Positions 44,433 to 53,287 of a stretch of 64,000 nt of DNA are shown piece by piece (position 1 is the stretch's first letter; each line of letters opens with the position of its first letter). A program made the translations under genes and the position numbers. Origin of the DNA: Streptomonospora mangrovi (GTDB lineage: Bacteria > Actinomycetota > Actinomycetes > Streptosporangiales > Streptosporangiaceae); assembly GCF_027604915.1 (NCBI RefSeq), contig NZ_JAJAQC010000035.1, positions 1 through 64,000 of the forward strand, written 5' to 3'. The notes under the pieces were generated by a model. It made no database searches. It worked only from the letters and a program-made list of their open reading frames with translations, and was not told the DNA's origin.

Positions 44433-45665
44433 TTGAGCACGCGCTGCCTGTTCACTGACCTTTTCGGTTCGACCGCGTTCCTGCACGCCCTGACCCGCGC
44501 CTTCGGCTGCGGCCGCTGCGACACCGGCCAGCACCAGCCCGCGCCCGAGACCCTTCAGACGTGCGACCGCCACGCCGCGCAGTTCGACTCCGCGGTCACG
44601 CTGCTGAGCGAGCACTGCCCCTGCCCCAGACACGGCGGGGCCGACGACTCCAAGATCGCCAAGCGCATGGCCGACGTCCACGCGTCGCTGTCCGCGGGCA
44701 CCTCGGTGTCGGCCCAGGTCCGCCGGCTGGGCTTCGCGCTGCGCGACACCGAGACCGACCGCGCCTTCGCCCGGCTGCGGCTGGTCTTCCCGCAGTGGTC
44801 GGGCCGCACCCTGCGCTGCGCGTTCTCCGAGCGCCCGCGCCGCTGGGCCCGCCAGCAGTCGGTCGCCTCGTGGGTGGCGCCCAGCGTGGTCGAGCAGGAG
44901 GCCCTGGCCGCGCTGGTGCTGGCCGCCGGGTTCGGCCACCCCGCCGTCGACCTCCCCGACGAGCAGCCCGACGACCCCGAATCCGGCCTGGCGAGCGTGT
45001 TCGGGCGGGTCGGCGACCACGGGTTCACCCAGGAGTCCGGCGCGGTCCCGGTCGCCGACCGCGCCGGGCGCGCCGTGGCGGTCGTGCGGGAGCGCCCGCT
45101 GGTGTCGGTGCCCACCGCCGAGTACGTGCTGCGCAAGCTGCGCGAACTCGCCGACGGCGTCGACCCCGCCCGCGCCCGCACCGCCGACGAACTCCGCCGC
45201 GCGGGGCTGGCCGAGGCCCTGCGCGGCATCGACGCCGAGGCGCTGGCCCGCATGCTCACCGGGGTGCTGCGCCGCCTCGCCGAGCGGCTGCCCGAGCACT
45301 TCGACCTGCTGGAGCGGGCGCGCGGCCGGGCGCGCAGCGCCCCCTACCACCCCGTGGCCGACCCCGCGCCGACCGCCCCCGAGCCCCCGGCCGCCCGCTC
45401 CCCCGAACTCCCCCGCCCCGAGTCCCTGCCCGAGCCCGAGCAGGCGTGGCTGCGCTGGACCGCCTGGACCCTGGTCACCCAGGCGCGGCGCAGCCCGGTG
45501 CACTACGCCACCAACCCGGCGGCCGCGCTCGACCGGTTCCTCGACGCCCACCTGCGGTCCCGCTCCTGGGCCATTCCGGCCGCCTGGGCGGACGCCGTCC
45601 ACGACGACGACGTCCGCGCCGACCTGCTGGACACCCTGGCGGAACTCGTGACCACGGTGGAGTGA
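44433..45665 (+). CDS. Unrecognised 410-residue protein with Cys/His cluster
   Basis: The N-terminus holds CGRC, a C-x-x-H and CPCPRH (within about residues 25-75), which could bind zinc. The rest is helical and Arg/Ala/Leu-rich, with a Pro-rich hinge near residue 310 and a C-terminal domain containing WLRWTAWTLVTQARR and WAIPAAWADAVHDDDVR. No membrane segment. No known family comes to mind. TTG 44433 has GGGGAG ten bases upstream; ATG 44370, in frame, lacks an SD. It stands alone behind a promoter and before a strong terminator, next to the CRISPR locus, but nothing ties it to CRISPR function. Confidence 0.7.
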   Translation: MSTRCLFTDLFGSTAFLHALTRAFGCGRCDTGQHQPAPETLQTCDRHAAQFDSAVTLLSEHCPCPRHGGADDSKIAKRMADVHASLSAGTSVSAQVRRLGFALRDTETDRAFARLRLVFPQWSGRTLRCAFSERPRRWARQQSVASWVAPSVVEQEALAALVLAAGFGHPAVDLPDEQPDDPESGLASVFGRVGDHGFTQESGAVPVADRAGRAVAVVRERPLVSVPTAEYVLRKLRELADGVDPARARTADELRRAGLAEALRGIDAEALARMLTGVLRRLAERLPEHFDLLERARGRARSAPYHPVADPAPTAPEPPAARSPELPRPESLPEPEQAWLRWTAWTLVTQARRSPVHYATNPAAALDRFLDAHLRSRSWAIPAAWADAVHDDDVRADLLDTLAELVTTVE

Positions 45666-45730
45666 GGGGCCGGTAGGCAGGGAGGCGGGATGGCGGACGC
45701 GCGGCGCGGACACCCGCCTCGTTGAGCCGA

Positions 45731-45785
45731 GGGCCTGTGGGGGTGCGGCCGGGTCGGCCGGGATCGGCCGCACCCCCACAGGCCC
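45731..45785 (+). terminator. Strong terminator hairpin
   Basis: A perfect 21-base stem: from GGGCCTGTGGGGGTGCGG to the mirrored CCGCACCCCCACAGGCCC, followed by TTT. Confidence 0.9.
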
Positions 45786-45828
45786 TTTCACATGCGCACA
45801 GGGGCGCCACTGCGGTAAAAAGCCGTCC

Positions 45829-46128
45829 ATGACTGCATTCGACTGCCCCAAGTGCCCCGGCACCCTCTCCCGCCGCACGCTCGTCGGCGTCACCGTCGAC
45901 CAGTGCGAGAAGTGCCGCGGCATCTTCCTGGACCGCGGCGAGCTGGAGGAGCTGCTGGAGGCCGAGCACCGCTGGAGCCGCGGCCACGACGCCTCCTACA
46001 CCGGCGGCCGCCACCAGCGCCGCGACGACGACCCCTTCGACGACGACCACGAGTACCGCGACCCCACCCCCTACTACGGCGAGCGGCGCAAGCGCCAGGC
46101 GAGCTTCCTGGACGAGATCTTCGACTGA
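45829..46128 (+). CDS. zf-TFIIB (zinc-ribbon) domain protein
   Basis: 99 residues. Two CxxC pairs, FDCPKCPG and VDQCEKCRGIFLDRGELEELLE, form the zf-TFIIB domain; the remainder is charged, rich in Arg, Asp and Tyr, and probably disordered. Function of these proteins is unknown. The terminator just upstream means it has its own promoter. Confidence 0.9.
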   Translation: MTAFDCPKCPGTLSRRTLVGVTVDQCEKCRGIFLDRGELEELLEAEHRWSRGHDASYTGGRHQRRDDDPFDDDHEYRDPTPYYGERRKRQASFLDEIFD

Positions 46129-46207
46129 GGCCCACGCCTGAAGGGCCGTGCCCATCCCCCCGATCGGCGCGGCCCCGCCCGCTGTAGACCGTCTCGGTTC
46201 CCATGGC

Positions 46208-46475
46208 GGACGGCCGAGGCGGCGACGAGGCACCGAGGCGAGATGCGGGTCCGAGGCGGCGCCCATCGGGCAGCAGTGCGGATGGTTGAGGCGCCGACGG
46301 GGCAGCGAAGGCGGGTGGGGGCCAGGGTCGCGACCAGCGGTTCTCACAGCGATGGGCTGAGGGCGCGACGATGCCCCGAGGCGAGGCGGGGTCCGAGTCG
46401 GCGACCAGCGGCCCTCATGGCGGACGGCCGGGGTGGCGACGGGAGACGAAGGCCGGGGGCGGCGCCCTCCTCCCA
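46208..46475. repeat. Four imperfect tandem repeats of 70-72 bases
   Basis: Units begin at 46208, 46280, 46350 and 46422 (GGACGGCCGAG, GGATGGTTGAG, CGATGGGCTGAG, GGACGGCCGGG) and share blocks such as GGCGACGAGGCACCGAGGC / GCGACGATGCCCCGAGGC and TCGGCGACCAGCGG. The last unit is partial. Because the similarity runs along the whole unit it is a minisatellite-type repeat, not a CRISPR. Confidence 0.7.
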
Positions 46476-47043
46476 CGCGGCGATCGCGTGGTCCGGTCCC
46501 ACCTCCGACTGACCAGGGGTGGCTTCGTTCCGGGGGGCCGATCAAAACTCGCATGTCGACGGTATACAAGACAGCACTTTGCCCCAGCTTGCCCTATTCA
46601 TCCCCCACAGCGCGACCCCAGTGGCACCCGACACGCCCACACAGACGCCCAATTGGCCACATAGTGAGACACCCAGGGCACCCGCCACGCCTTTTTGTCC
46701 GCAACGCCGGTTTCAGTGAGCGATGAACACGCCCTATCCACCGAAACGGCGAACGGCAGACGCATCTCGTGGTGAAAGAGGCCGTTTTCGTCTCATCATG
46801 CGAGATGACAGGCGCCACTCGCCCGATTTGTCCGCCCGGCGCCCACCCCGGCCACCGACTCACCAGCCGATCACCGCCCGCCGAGCCGCCCGCCGCCCCG
46901 CTGCCCGCTCCACCATCCGCCCCGCGATGCGATGACCGCCGAACCCGGCCACCCGCCGCCGTCGCCGCCCCCGTCGCACACGCCGACCACCCGCCGCGAG
47001 GGACGCTGGTCGCCGCCTCCGCCCCGACGGGCCTGGCTTCTCC
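46476..47043. other. Gene-poor stretch of lower GC content
   Basis: No convincing gene. Around 46540-46830 the base composition is clearly AT-richer than the rest of the window (for example GTATAC, AACGGCGAACGG and TTTTTGTCC tracts), as in a decayed gene or foreign remnant. No RNA gene or mobile-element end was recognised. Confidence 0.5.
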
Positions 47044-47424
47044 TCAGCCCCGGGTGGTCGCGGGCTGCTGGGTGACATGCACCTTCTCGGCGCCGATGCG
47101 CGCGATGCGCTCGGTTCCCCACCGGCCCAGCGCCTCCAGGGCGGCGTTCAGCGACTTCCCGTGCTCGGTCAGGGAGTACTCCACCTTCGGCGGCACCTGG
47201 CGGTACACCTCGCGGTGCACCAGGCCGTCCTCCTCCATCTCGCGGAGGTGCTGGACCAGCATCTTCTCGCTCACACCCGGCAGCCCGCGCCGCAGCTCGG
47301 CGAACCGGCGCGTGCCGTGCTCCTCCAGTTCCCACAGGATGAGCGACTTCCACTTCCCGCTGACCACGTCCATCGCCGCGTCGATCCCGCAGAAGTAGGG
47401 GCCGCGCCGCTCCGATGCCGCCAT
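47044..47424 (-). CDS. HxlR-family transcriptional regulator
   Basis: 126 residues. The HxlR winged helix is clear: CGIDAAMDVVSGKWKSLILWEL, FAELRRGLPGVSEKMLVQHLREMEEDGLVHREVY and PPKVEYSLTEHGKSL. ATG 47424 follows GGGAGG. Divergent from the imine-reductase-like gene, with a perfect palindrome between them that is its probable operator. Cys in the YFCG context, used for sensing in some relatives, is conserved. Confidence 0.93.
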   Translation of the reverse strand: MAASERRGPYFCGIDAAMDVVSGKWKSLILWELEEHGTRRFAELRRGLPGVSEKMLVQHLREMEEDGLVHREVYRQVPPKVEYSLTEHGKSLNAALEALGRWGTERIARIGAEKVHVTQQPATTRG

Positions 47425-47458
47425 TCGTCCTCCCAGCCTCGCCCGCACCAGTCCTGCC

Positions 47459-47480
47459 GTACTTACCTCAAGGTAAGTAC
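47459..47480. promoter_or_regulatory. HxlR operator palindrome
   Basis: Perfect ten-base arms GTACTTACCT and AGGTAAGTAC around a CA centre, 34 bases upstream of the regulator start. This matches the HxlR/MarR-like style of operator. Confidence 0.75.
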
Positions 47481-47563
47481 CCCACTTTAAAGTCCGTACT
47501 GGTCAACCGTACCGGCAGCCGCGAGGATCATGGCGAACCCCGACAAGCAGGACGGAGCGACAC

Positions 47564-48448
47564 ATGCCAACCACGAACGACCTCCAGGTGAGCGCGCTGG
47601 GTCTGGGCGAGATGGGACGCGCGCTGGCCGAGGCGCTGGTGAAGGCGGGCCACCCCACAACGGTGTGGAACCGCTCGCCCGGCAGGGCCGACGCCCTCCT
47701 CGCGCAGGGCGCGCGGGAGGCGGCCACGGCCGGGGACGCGGTCCGGGCGAGCGGCCTGGTGGTCGTGTGCCTCCTGGACCACCCCTCGGTCCACGAGGTG
47801 CTCGACCCGCTGGCGGCGGACCTGGCCGGGCGGACCGTCGTCAACGTGACCACGACGAGCCCCGACCAGGCGCGGGAACTCGCCGCCTGGGCGGCCGAGG
47901 CCGGGGCCGCCTACCTGGACGGCGGCATCATGGCCGTGCCGTCGATGATCGGCACTCCCGGGGCGTCGATCCTCTACAGCGGCTCCTCCGCCGTCTTCGA
48001 GGAGCACCGCGCCCTGCTGGACCTGTGGGGCACCAGCACCTACCACGGCGCGGACGCCGGGCTGGCGTCGCTCTACGACCTGGCGCTGCTGGCCGGGATG
48101 TACGTCATGTTCGCCGGGTTCGCGCACGGCGCCGCCATGGTGGCCCCGTCCGGGATGAAGGCGCGCGAGTTCGCCGCCATGGCCGCGCCGTGGCAGGCGG
48201 CCATGACCGCCGCCTTCGACGGCCTCGGCGAGGTCATCGACGGCGGCGACTACACCGTGCCGGGCCAGCAGAGCCTGCTGTTCTCCGATCTGGGCGACAT
48301 GGTGGACGCCAGCGCCGCCCAGGGCATCAGCACCGAGGTCGTGGCCATGGTGCAGAACCTGATCCGGCGCCAGATCGACGCGGGCCACGGGGAGGAGGGC
48401 TTCGCCCGCATCTACGAGAGCATCCGCAACCCGGCCGCCCGGGCGTAA
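47564..48448 (+). CDS. NAD(P)-dependent imine reductase/beta-hydroxyacid dehydrogenase-like enzyme
   Basis: 294 residues. Rossmann head VSALGLGEMGRALAEALVKAGHPTTVWNRSPGRAD (NADP-type Arg), VVNVTTTSPDQARELA, GGIMAVPSMIGTPGASILYSG and the NAD-binding 11-type C-terminal helix bundle. The lysine found in beta-hydroxyacid dehydrogenases is replaced here (YDLALLAGMY), the pattern of imine reductases. Substrate unknown; control by the divergent HxlR protein is likely. Confidence 0.88.
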   Translation: MPTTNDLQVSALGLGEMGRALAEALVKAGHPTTVWNRSPGRADALLAQGAREAATAGDAVRASGLVVVCLLDHPSVHEVLDPLAADLAGRTVVNVTTTSPDQARELAAWAAEAGAAYLDGGIMAVPSMIGTPGASILYSGSSAVFEEHRALLDLWGTSTYHGADAGLASLYDLALLAGMYVMFAGFAHGAAMVAPSGMKAREFAAMAAPWQAAMTAAFDGLGEVIDGGDYTVPGQQSLLFSDLGDMVDASAAQGISTEVVAMVQNLIRRQIDAGHGEEGFARIYESIRNPAARA

Positions 48449-48510
48449 CCGCCGCCCCGGCCCGGGCCGCCCCGGCGGCCGACCGGGCGCATGCGGCTCC
48501 CCCTCCCTTC

Positions 48511-48541
48511 GGGGGCGGCCCGCCACCGGCGGGCCGCCCCC
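48511..48541 (+). terminator. Terminator hairpin
   Basis: Perfect 14-base stem GGGGGCGGCCCGCC / GGCGGGCCGCCCCC with a three-base loop. Confidence 0.85.
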
Positions 48542-48733
48542 GCCCCCCGGCCGCTCGGCGTACGGCTCGGCGCGCGACCGGCAACGCGCGTGATCACCAC
48601 CGATGCCGCGCTCCGCTAGGCTCTGGTGCGTCCGCCGTGTCGGGTGGGAAGTTCGCGAAGCCCCGATCCCGACGTTCGTACACGTGTATGATTCGGTAGG
48701 AACCCGCACCCACTACCGAAGGGACGCACCGCC

Positions 48734-49012
48734 GTGGTCACTGAGGTCTTCACGCGCAAGTACTGCGATCCGCACGCCCTCCGCGAGGAGAAGGTCGAGG
48801 CGACCGACGTCATCCAGTTCGCCTGGGAGGGCACGGTCCGCGAGGTCGACGCCTGCGACGAGTGCCGCAAGGAGCACGAGACCCGCTACGAGCCGCTGGT
48901 CGACTACTCCCGGCCCGTGAAGAAGCGCCGCGCCACCACCAAGAAGGCCGACACCGCCGACGCCAAGGCCGCCTCCGACAGCGGCGACGCCGAGGGCTCC
49001 GACGAGTCCTGA
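48734..49012 (+). CDS. Small actinobacterial protein, Lsr2-like N-terminal pattern
   Basis: 92 residues: CDPHALREEKVEATDVIQFAWEGTVREVDACDECRKEHE, then a Lys/Ala/Asp tail. The V-x-F-x-W-x-G-x-x-x-E-V-D run resembles the dimerisation part of Lsr2, but no DNA-binding AT-hook is present. The two Cys and two His near CDECRKEH may bind metal. GTG 48734 with AAGGGA ten bases upstream. Function unknown. Confidence 0.7.
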   Translation: MVTEVFTRKYCDPHALREEKVEATDVIQFAWEGTVREVDACDECRKEHETRYEPLVDYSRPVKKRRATTKKADTADAKAASDSGDAEGSDES

Positions 49013-49125
49013 CCGGCGCTCCCGGCGTCCCCAGCGCGCCGCCCGGACCGCGTCGGCGCCCGCGTCCCGCGCCCCCGGGCGGGACGTCCACGGCGTGAGC
49101 CGCGCGAGCGGCGCGAACGGCGTAA

Positions 49126-49165
49126 GCGGGGGAGACCAGCGCCCCATTTCACCAGTCTCCCCCGC
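49126..49165. terminator. Bidirectional terminator hairpin
   Basis: GCGGGGGAGAC pairs with GTCTCCCCCGC across 18 bases, between convergent genes. Confidence 0.7.
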
Positions 49166-49237
49166 CGCCTTTCAGGAGGGCTCTTGCGGGCTCTTCGGGC
49201 TCTTCCGGCGCTTCAAGCGCATCTCAGGTAGGCGGCG

Positions 49238-50335
49238 TCAGGTGCCGGCGGCACCCGGCTCGGTCATCAGCCCCGCCAGCCGGCCCATGCGCCGGGCGGG
49301 CAGCGCGCCCGCCACCGGCAGGCGGGCCTGCACCACGCCGTCGCGCGGCGGGCCGACCGTGGCGCCCATGCGGCGCATGATCCGCTGCATCTGGGCGTTG
49401 CCGGCCACGGTCTCGGCGCGGACCTCGGCCAGCCCCCAGTCGGCGGCGACAGCGGTGAGCGCGCGGGTCAGCGCCGTGCCCACGCCCTTGTTCTGCCACT
49501 CGTCCTCGACCAGGAACGCGATCTCGCCGACCCCGGGGTCCAGCGTGTACATCAGGTGCGCCAGCGCCACCGGGTCGCCGCCCCCGACGGGGTGGGCGGC
49601 AAGGGTGAGGCCGAGTTCGGGGTCGCAGAACACCCCGAGCATGCGCGGCGTCAACTGGCGGACGCTGGAGAAGTAGCGCCGCCGCGTGGTCTCCCCCGAG
49701 CAGCGGCGGTGCAGCCGCTGGATCGCCTCGGCGTCGGCCGCGCCGACCTGGCGCACGTCCAGTTCGACCCCGTGCCCGGTGACCAGGCGCCCACCGGTGG
49801 GCGCCGGGCCGGTGGGCGGCAGCACCGAGCGCACCAGGGCGTCGGCGCGGGCGGTCTCGGTCCAGGTGAACGGCTGGTCGGGGCGGCGCAGCCGCACCCC
49901 GCGCAGCGGCCCCACCGGCACCACCAGGGTGGTCTCGGGCTCCTCCAGGAACTCCGGGGCCGAGCGCGTGAGGTTGGTCCAGCGGGCGTCCTCGGCCTGG
50001 AGCAGCTCCCCCAGCGCCTCGGGCAGCCGGTTGGGCGCGCTGCGCAGCCGGGCGGTGAGCAGCAGGGCCTTGGTGACGTCGTCGCCGACCTCGCGCGGCT
50101 GGGCGGGGACCGCCGTGACGGAGTCGCTGTCGCTCACGCTGCGCCGCGCGACCTCGCGCAGCAGCGTGTAGTGCTCTCCGGGGACGTCGACGACGAACTC
50201 GTCCACCACCCCGGCGGCGTCGGCGTGGATGGACAGCCCCACGATGTTGCCGCCCTGGGCCGCCATGGCGTCGACCAGTCCGGCCAACTGCCCGGGCCGG
50301 TCCTCCACCACGGTGCGGATCCGCCACAAAGCCAT
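49238..50335 (-). CDS. ACT-domain GNAT acetyltransferase
   Basis: 365 residues. N-terminal ACT domain (about 1-75): RIRTVVEDRPGQLAGLVDAMAAQGGNIVGLSI. C-terminal GNAT domain (about 195-345): LHRRCSGETTRRRYFS, then EIAFLVEDEWQNKGVGTALTRAL, the acetyl-CoA Q/R-x-x-G-x-G/A signature. Actinobacterial enzymes of this build are protein lysine acetyltransferases turned on by amino acids bound to ACT. Here the gene lies next to hut; a link to amino-acid levels is plausible. ATG 50335 with AGGGGG six bases upstream. Confidence 0.9.
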   Translation of the reverse strand: MALWRIRTVVEDRPGQLAGLVDAMAAQGGNIVGLSIHADAAGVVDEFVVDVPGEHYTLLREVARRSVSDSDSVTAVPAQPREVGDDVTKALLLTARLRSAPNRLPEALGELLQAEDARWTNLTRSAPEFLEEPETTLVVPVGPLRGVRLRRPDQPFTWTETARADALVRSVLPPTGPAPTGGRLVTGHGVELDVRQVGAADAEAIQRLHRRCSGETTRRRYFSSVRQLTPRMLGVFCDPELGLTLAAHPVGGGDPVALAHLMYTLDPGVGEIAFLVEDEWQNKGVGTALTRALTAVAADWGLAEVRAETVAGNAQMQRIMRRMGATVGPPRDGVVQARLPVAGALPARRMGRLAGLMTEPGAAGT

Positions 50336-50526
50336 TGCGCCCCCTTGTCGCTGGAGCACGTCCCCCGGGAGGCGCCGTTGCCTCCCGGGGGTGCGCGCCG
50401 ACTCCCTTCCAGGATGGGAGGGGTACATTTCGGGCGTGCTACGCGGACGTTAGGTCCTGCCGACACCCCGCCCCGCCGCCGCGCGCCCCAACCCGCATCC
50501 CCCTGTGCCCCCGCTGTGCCCCCTCC

Positions 50527-51783
50527 TCAGGGCCGCCCCGACACGAGTCCCCCGTCCTTCCACACCGCCGCGACCAGGGGCACACCGGGCCGGTAGGCGA
50601 GGTAGACGGGGTTGGGCGCGGCCAGCAGCACCAGGTCGGCGCGGGCGCCGACGCCCAGGTGCCCCACGTCGGTGCGGCGCAGCGCGCGGGCGCCGCCCGC
50701 CGTGGCCGCCCACAGCGCCTCGGCCGGCGTCATGCGCATCTCGCGGACCGCCAGCGCCACGCAGAACGCCATGCTCGTGGTGAAGCAGGTGCCGGGGTTG
50801 CAGTCGCCGGCCAGCGCCACCACCGCGCCTGCGTCCAGCAGGGCGCGGACGTCGGGGTAGGGCTGGCGGGTCGAGAAGTCCACGCCGGGCAGCAGGGTGG
50901 CCACCGTTCCGGGCCCGTCCGACGCGGCGTCGGCGAGCGCGGCCACGTCCTCGCGGGTGAGGTGGGTGCAGTGGTCCACCGACGCCGCGCCCTCCTCCAC
51001 CGCCACGCGCACCCCGGGGCCGGGGCCGAGCTGGTTGCCGTGCACCCGCACGCCCAGGCCCCGGGCGCGGCCGGCCCGCAGCACGGCGCGCGCCTGGTCG
51101 GCGTCGAACGCGCCGCGCTCGCAGAACACGTCGATCCAGCGGGCGTGCGGCGCGCACGCCGCGAGCATGGGGCCGGTGACCAGGTCGACGTAGCCGGCCG
51201 GGTCCTCGGCGTACTCCGCCGGAACCACGTGGGCGCCCAGGAACGTGGTCTCCTCGGTCAGGGCGGCGGCCACCCGCAGGCAGCGCTCCTCGTCGGCGAC
51301 GCTGAGCCCGTAGCCCGACTTCACCTCCAGGGTGGTGGTGCCCTGCGCCCGCGCCTCCGCCAGCAGGGCGGCGGCGGTGGCGGCCAGTTCGGCGTCGGCG
51401 GCCGCGCGGACGGCCGCCACGGTGGTGCGGATCCCGCCCGCCTCGTAGGGGCGGCCGCTCATGCGGGCCTCGAACTCGCGGCTGCGGTCGCCGGCGAAGA
51501 CGATGTGGGAGTGGCTGTCGACGAAGCCGGGCATGACGCACCGCCCGGCCGCGTCGACGCGGGTGTCGGCGGCGGGCGCCCGGGTGCGCGGCCCCGCCCA
51601 GGCCACCCGGCCGTCCTCGACCACCAGGGCGGCGTCGGCGATCTCGCCCAGCGCGCCGTCGCCCAGGCCGGGGTCGTTGGTGACCAGGGTGCCGATGCCG
51701 TCCACCAGGAGCGAGCCCGCGGCGGGCTCGCCCGGCGCGGTCGGCGAGCCGGAGGCGCCGGAGCCGGTCGGGTGTGCGGTCAT
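50527..51783 (-). CDS. hutI: Imidazolonepropionase
   Basis: 418 residues. Third step of histidine breakdown: opens imidazolonepropionate to N-formimino-L-glutamate. Metal-dependent amidohydrolase: [67 protein letters not shown] and [10 protein letters not shown]. Last of the hut operon; 85 bases separate it from hutF. Confidence 0.96.
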   Translation of the reverse strand: MTAHPTGSGASGSPTAPGEPAAGSLLVDGIGTLVTNDPGLGDGALGEIADAALVVEDGRVAWAGPRTRAPAADTRVDAAGRCVMPGFVDSHSHIVFAGDRSREFEARMSGRPYEAGGIRTTVAAVRAAADAELAATAAALLAEARAQGTTTLEVKSGYGLSVADEERCLRVAAALTEETTFLGAHVVPAEYAEDPAGYVDLVTGPMLAACAPHARWIDVFCERGAFDADQARAVLRAGRARGLGVRVHGNQLGPGPGVRVAVEEGAASVDHCTHLTREDVAALADAASDGPGTVATLLPGVDFSTRQPYPDVRALLDAGAVVALAGDCNPGTCFTTSMAFCVALAVREMRMTPAEALWAATAGGARALRRTDVGHLGVGARADLVLLAAPNPVYLAYRPGVPLVAAVWKDGGLVSGRP

Positions 51784-51868
51784 GGGCGTTGCGGCGCCGG
51801 GCCGCCCGCGCGGGCGCCGGGCGCCTGCCTCCCTTCCCAGGACGGGCCGGCGGGCGCCGGCGCGGTGC

Positions 51869-53287
51869 TCACGCCGCGGCCTCGCGGATCGCGGCGTCCA
51901 GGCGGGCGGCGGCGTCGGGGATCAGCGTGTGCACGCCGTCGCGCACGATCCAGCGGCCGTCGGCCATGACGTGGCGCACGTCGGCGGCCGTCGCGGCGAA
52001 GACGGCGGCGTCGGCGGCGCGGGCGGGGTCGAACCCGGCCAGCCGCACCCCGTCCAGGCCCAGCACGACCAGGTCGGCGCGGGCGCCCGGGGCGATCCGC
52101 CCGGCCTCGGCGCCGCCCTCCCCCGCCGCCGCGCTCTCTCCTGCGGTGCCGCCCCAGCCCAGGGCGGCGTGCCCGTGGGCGTGCAGGGCGGTGAGCAGGT
52201 CGGCCGCCGCCAGGGTGCCGCGGCGGCCGGTGCGCAGCCGCTCGTGCATCTCGGCGCCGCGCGCCTCCTCGAACAGGTCGATCGAGGAGTGGCCGTCGCT
52301 GCCCAGGGCGAGGTCGGTGCCGCGCAGCGCGGCCAGGTCGCACAGCCCGTCGGCGAGGTCGCGCTCGGTGGTGGGGCACAGGCACACCCGCGCGGCGGCC
52401 TCGCGCACCAGGGCGGCGTCCTCGGGGGTGAGGTGGGTGGCGTGCACGAGGGTGGGGCGCAGCCGCTCCAGGAATCCGGTGTCGGCCAGGAGCCGGGCGG
52501 GGGTCACGCCGTGGGCGGCGCGGCAGGCGGCGTTCTCGGCGGGCTGTTCGGAGAGGTGGACGTGCACCGCCGGCCAGCGCGCCTGGGCGCCGATCTCGGT
52601 GATGCGGGCGATCTGGTCGCGCGGGACCGCCCGCACCGAGTGGACGGCCGCGCCGACGCGGGCGTGGCCGCCGGCGGGGGCGAACGCGGCCACCCGCGCG
52701 GCCCAGGTGTCGGCGTCGGTGTCGCCGAAGCGGATCTGGGGGCCGCGCAGCGGGGTGTGCCCGGCCGCGCCGTCCAGCCCGCCGGCCAGGTAGCAGGTGT
52801 CCAGCAGGGTGATGCGTATCCCGGCGTCGGCGGCGGCCGCCACCAGCGCCTGCCCCATGGCGTTGGGGTCGGCGTAGCGCCGCCCGGCGGGGTCGTGGTG
52901 CAGGTAGTGGAACTCCCCGACGCAGGTGACGCCGGCCAGGGCCATCTCGGCGTAGACCGCGCGGGCCAGCCGGTGGTAGGAGTCGGGGTCCAGCCGCGCG
53001 GCCATCCGGTACATGGCCTCGCGCCAGGTCCAGAAGCTGCCGCCGGCCTCGCCCGTGCGCCCGCGCAGCGCCCGGTGGAAGGCGTGGGAGTGGGCGTTGG
53101 CCAGGCCGGGCAGGACCAGGCCCTCCAGCCGCTCGGCGTCGGGCGGCGGGGCGGCGGCGGTGGACACGGCGGTGATCACCCCGCCGGCGGTCTCGACCAG
53201 CAGGCCCGGCACCGCGGCGCCGCCCGGGCGGGCATCGGGCAGCGCCCACGCGCACCAGTGGCGGGCGGGCCGCGCGGGCGCGCTCAC
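51869..53287 (-). CDS. hutF: Formimidoylglutamate deiminase
   Basis: About 472 residues. Amidohydrolase that turns formiminoglutamate into N-formylglutamate and ammonia. [53 protein letters not shown] and [21 protein letters not shown] carry the metal and substrate residues. GTG start overlaps the stop of the M20 hydrolase gene. Choosing HutF means the deiminase route (not HutG hydrolysis to formamide) is used. Confidence 0.95.
   Translation of the reverse strand: MSAPARPARHWCAWALPDARPGGAAVPGLLVETAGGVITAVSTAAAPPPDAERLEGLVLPGLANAHSHAFHRALRGRTGEAGGSFWTWREAMYRMAARLDPDSYHRLARAVYAEMALAGVTCVGEFHYLHHDPAGRRYADPNAMGQALVAAAADAGIRITLLDTCYLAGGLDGAAGHTPLRGPQIRFGDTDADTWAARVAAFAPAGGHARVGAAVHSVRAVPRDQIARITEIGAQARWPAVHVHLSEQPAENAACRAAHGVTPARLLADTGFLERLRPTLVHATHLTPEDAALVREAAARVCLCPTTERDLADGLCDLAALRGTDLALGSDGHSSIDLFEEARGAEMHERLRTGRRGTLAAADLLTALHAHGHAALGWGGTAGESAAAGEGGAEAGRIAPGARADLVVLGLDGVRLAGFDPARAADAAVFAATAADVRHVMADGRWIVRDGVHTLIPDAAARLDAAIREAAA

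Noticed and set aside
46208-46475. The 70-72 bp repeats as a CRISPR array
   Set aside because: Similarity spans the whole unit rather than alternating repeat and spacer.
46540-47040. Insertion-sequence remnant in the AT-richer desert
   Set aside because: No transposase fragment, terminal inverted repeats or target duplication could be found by eye.
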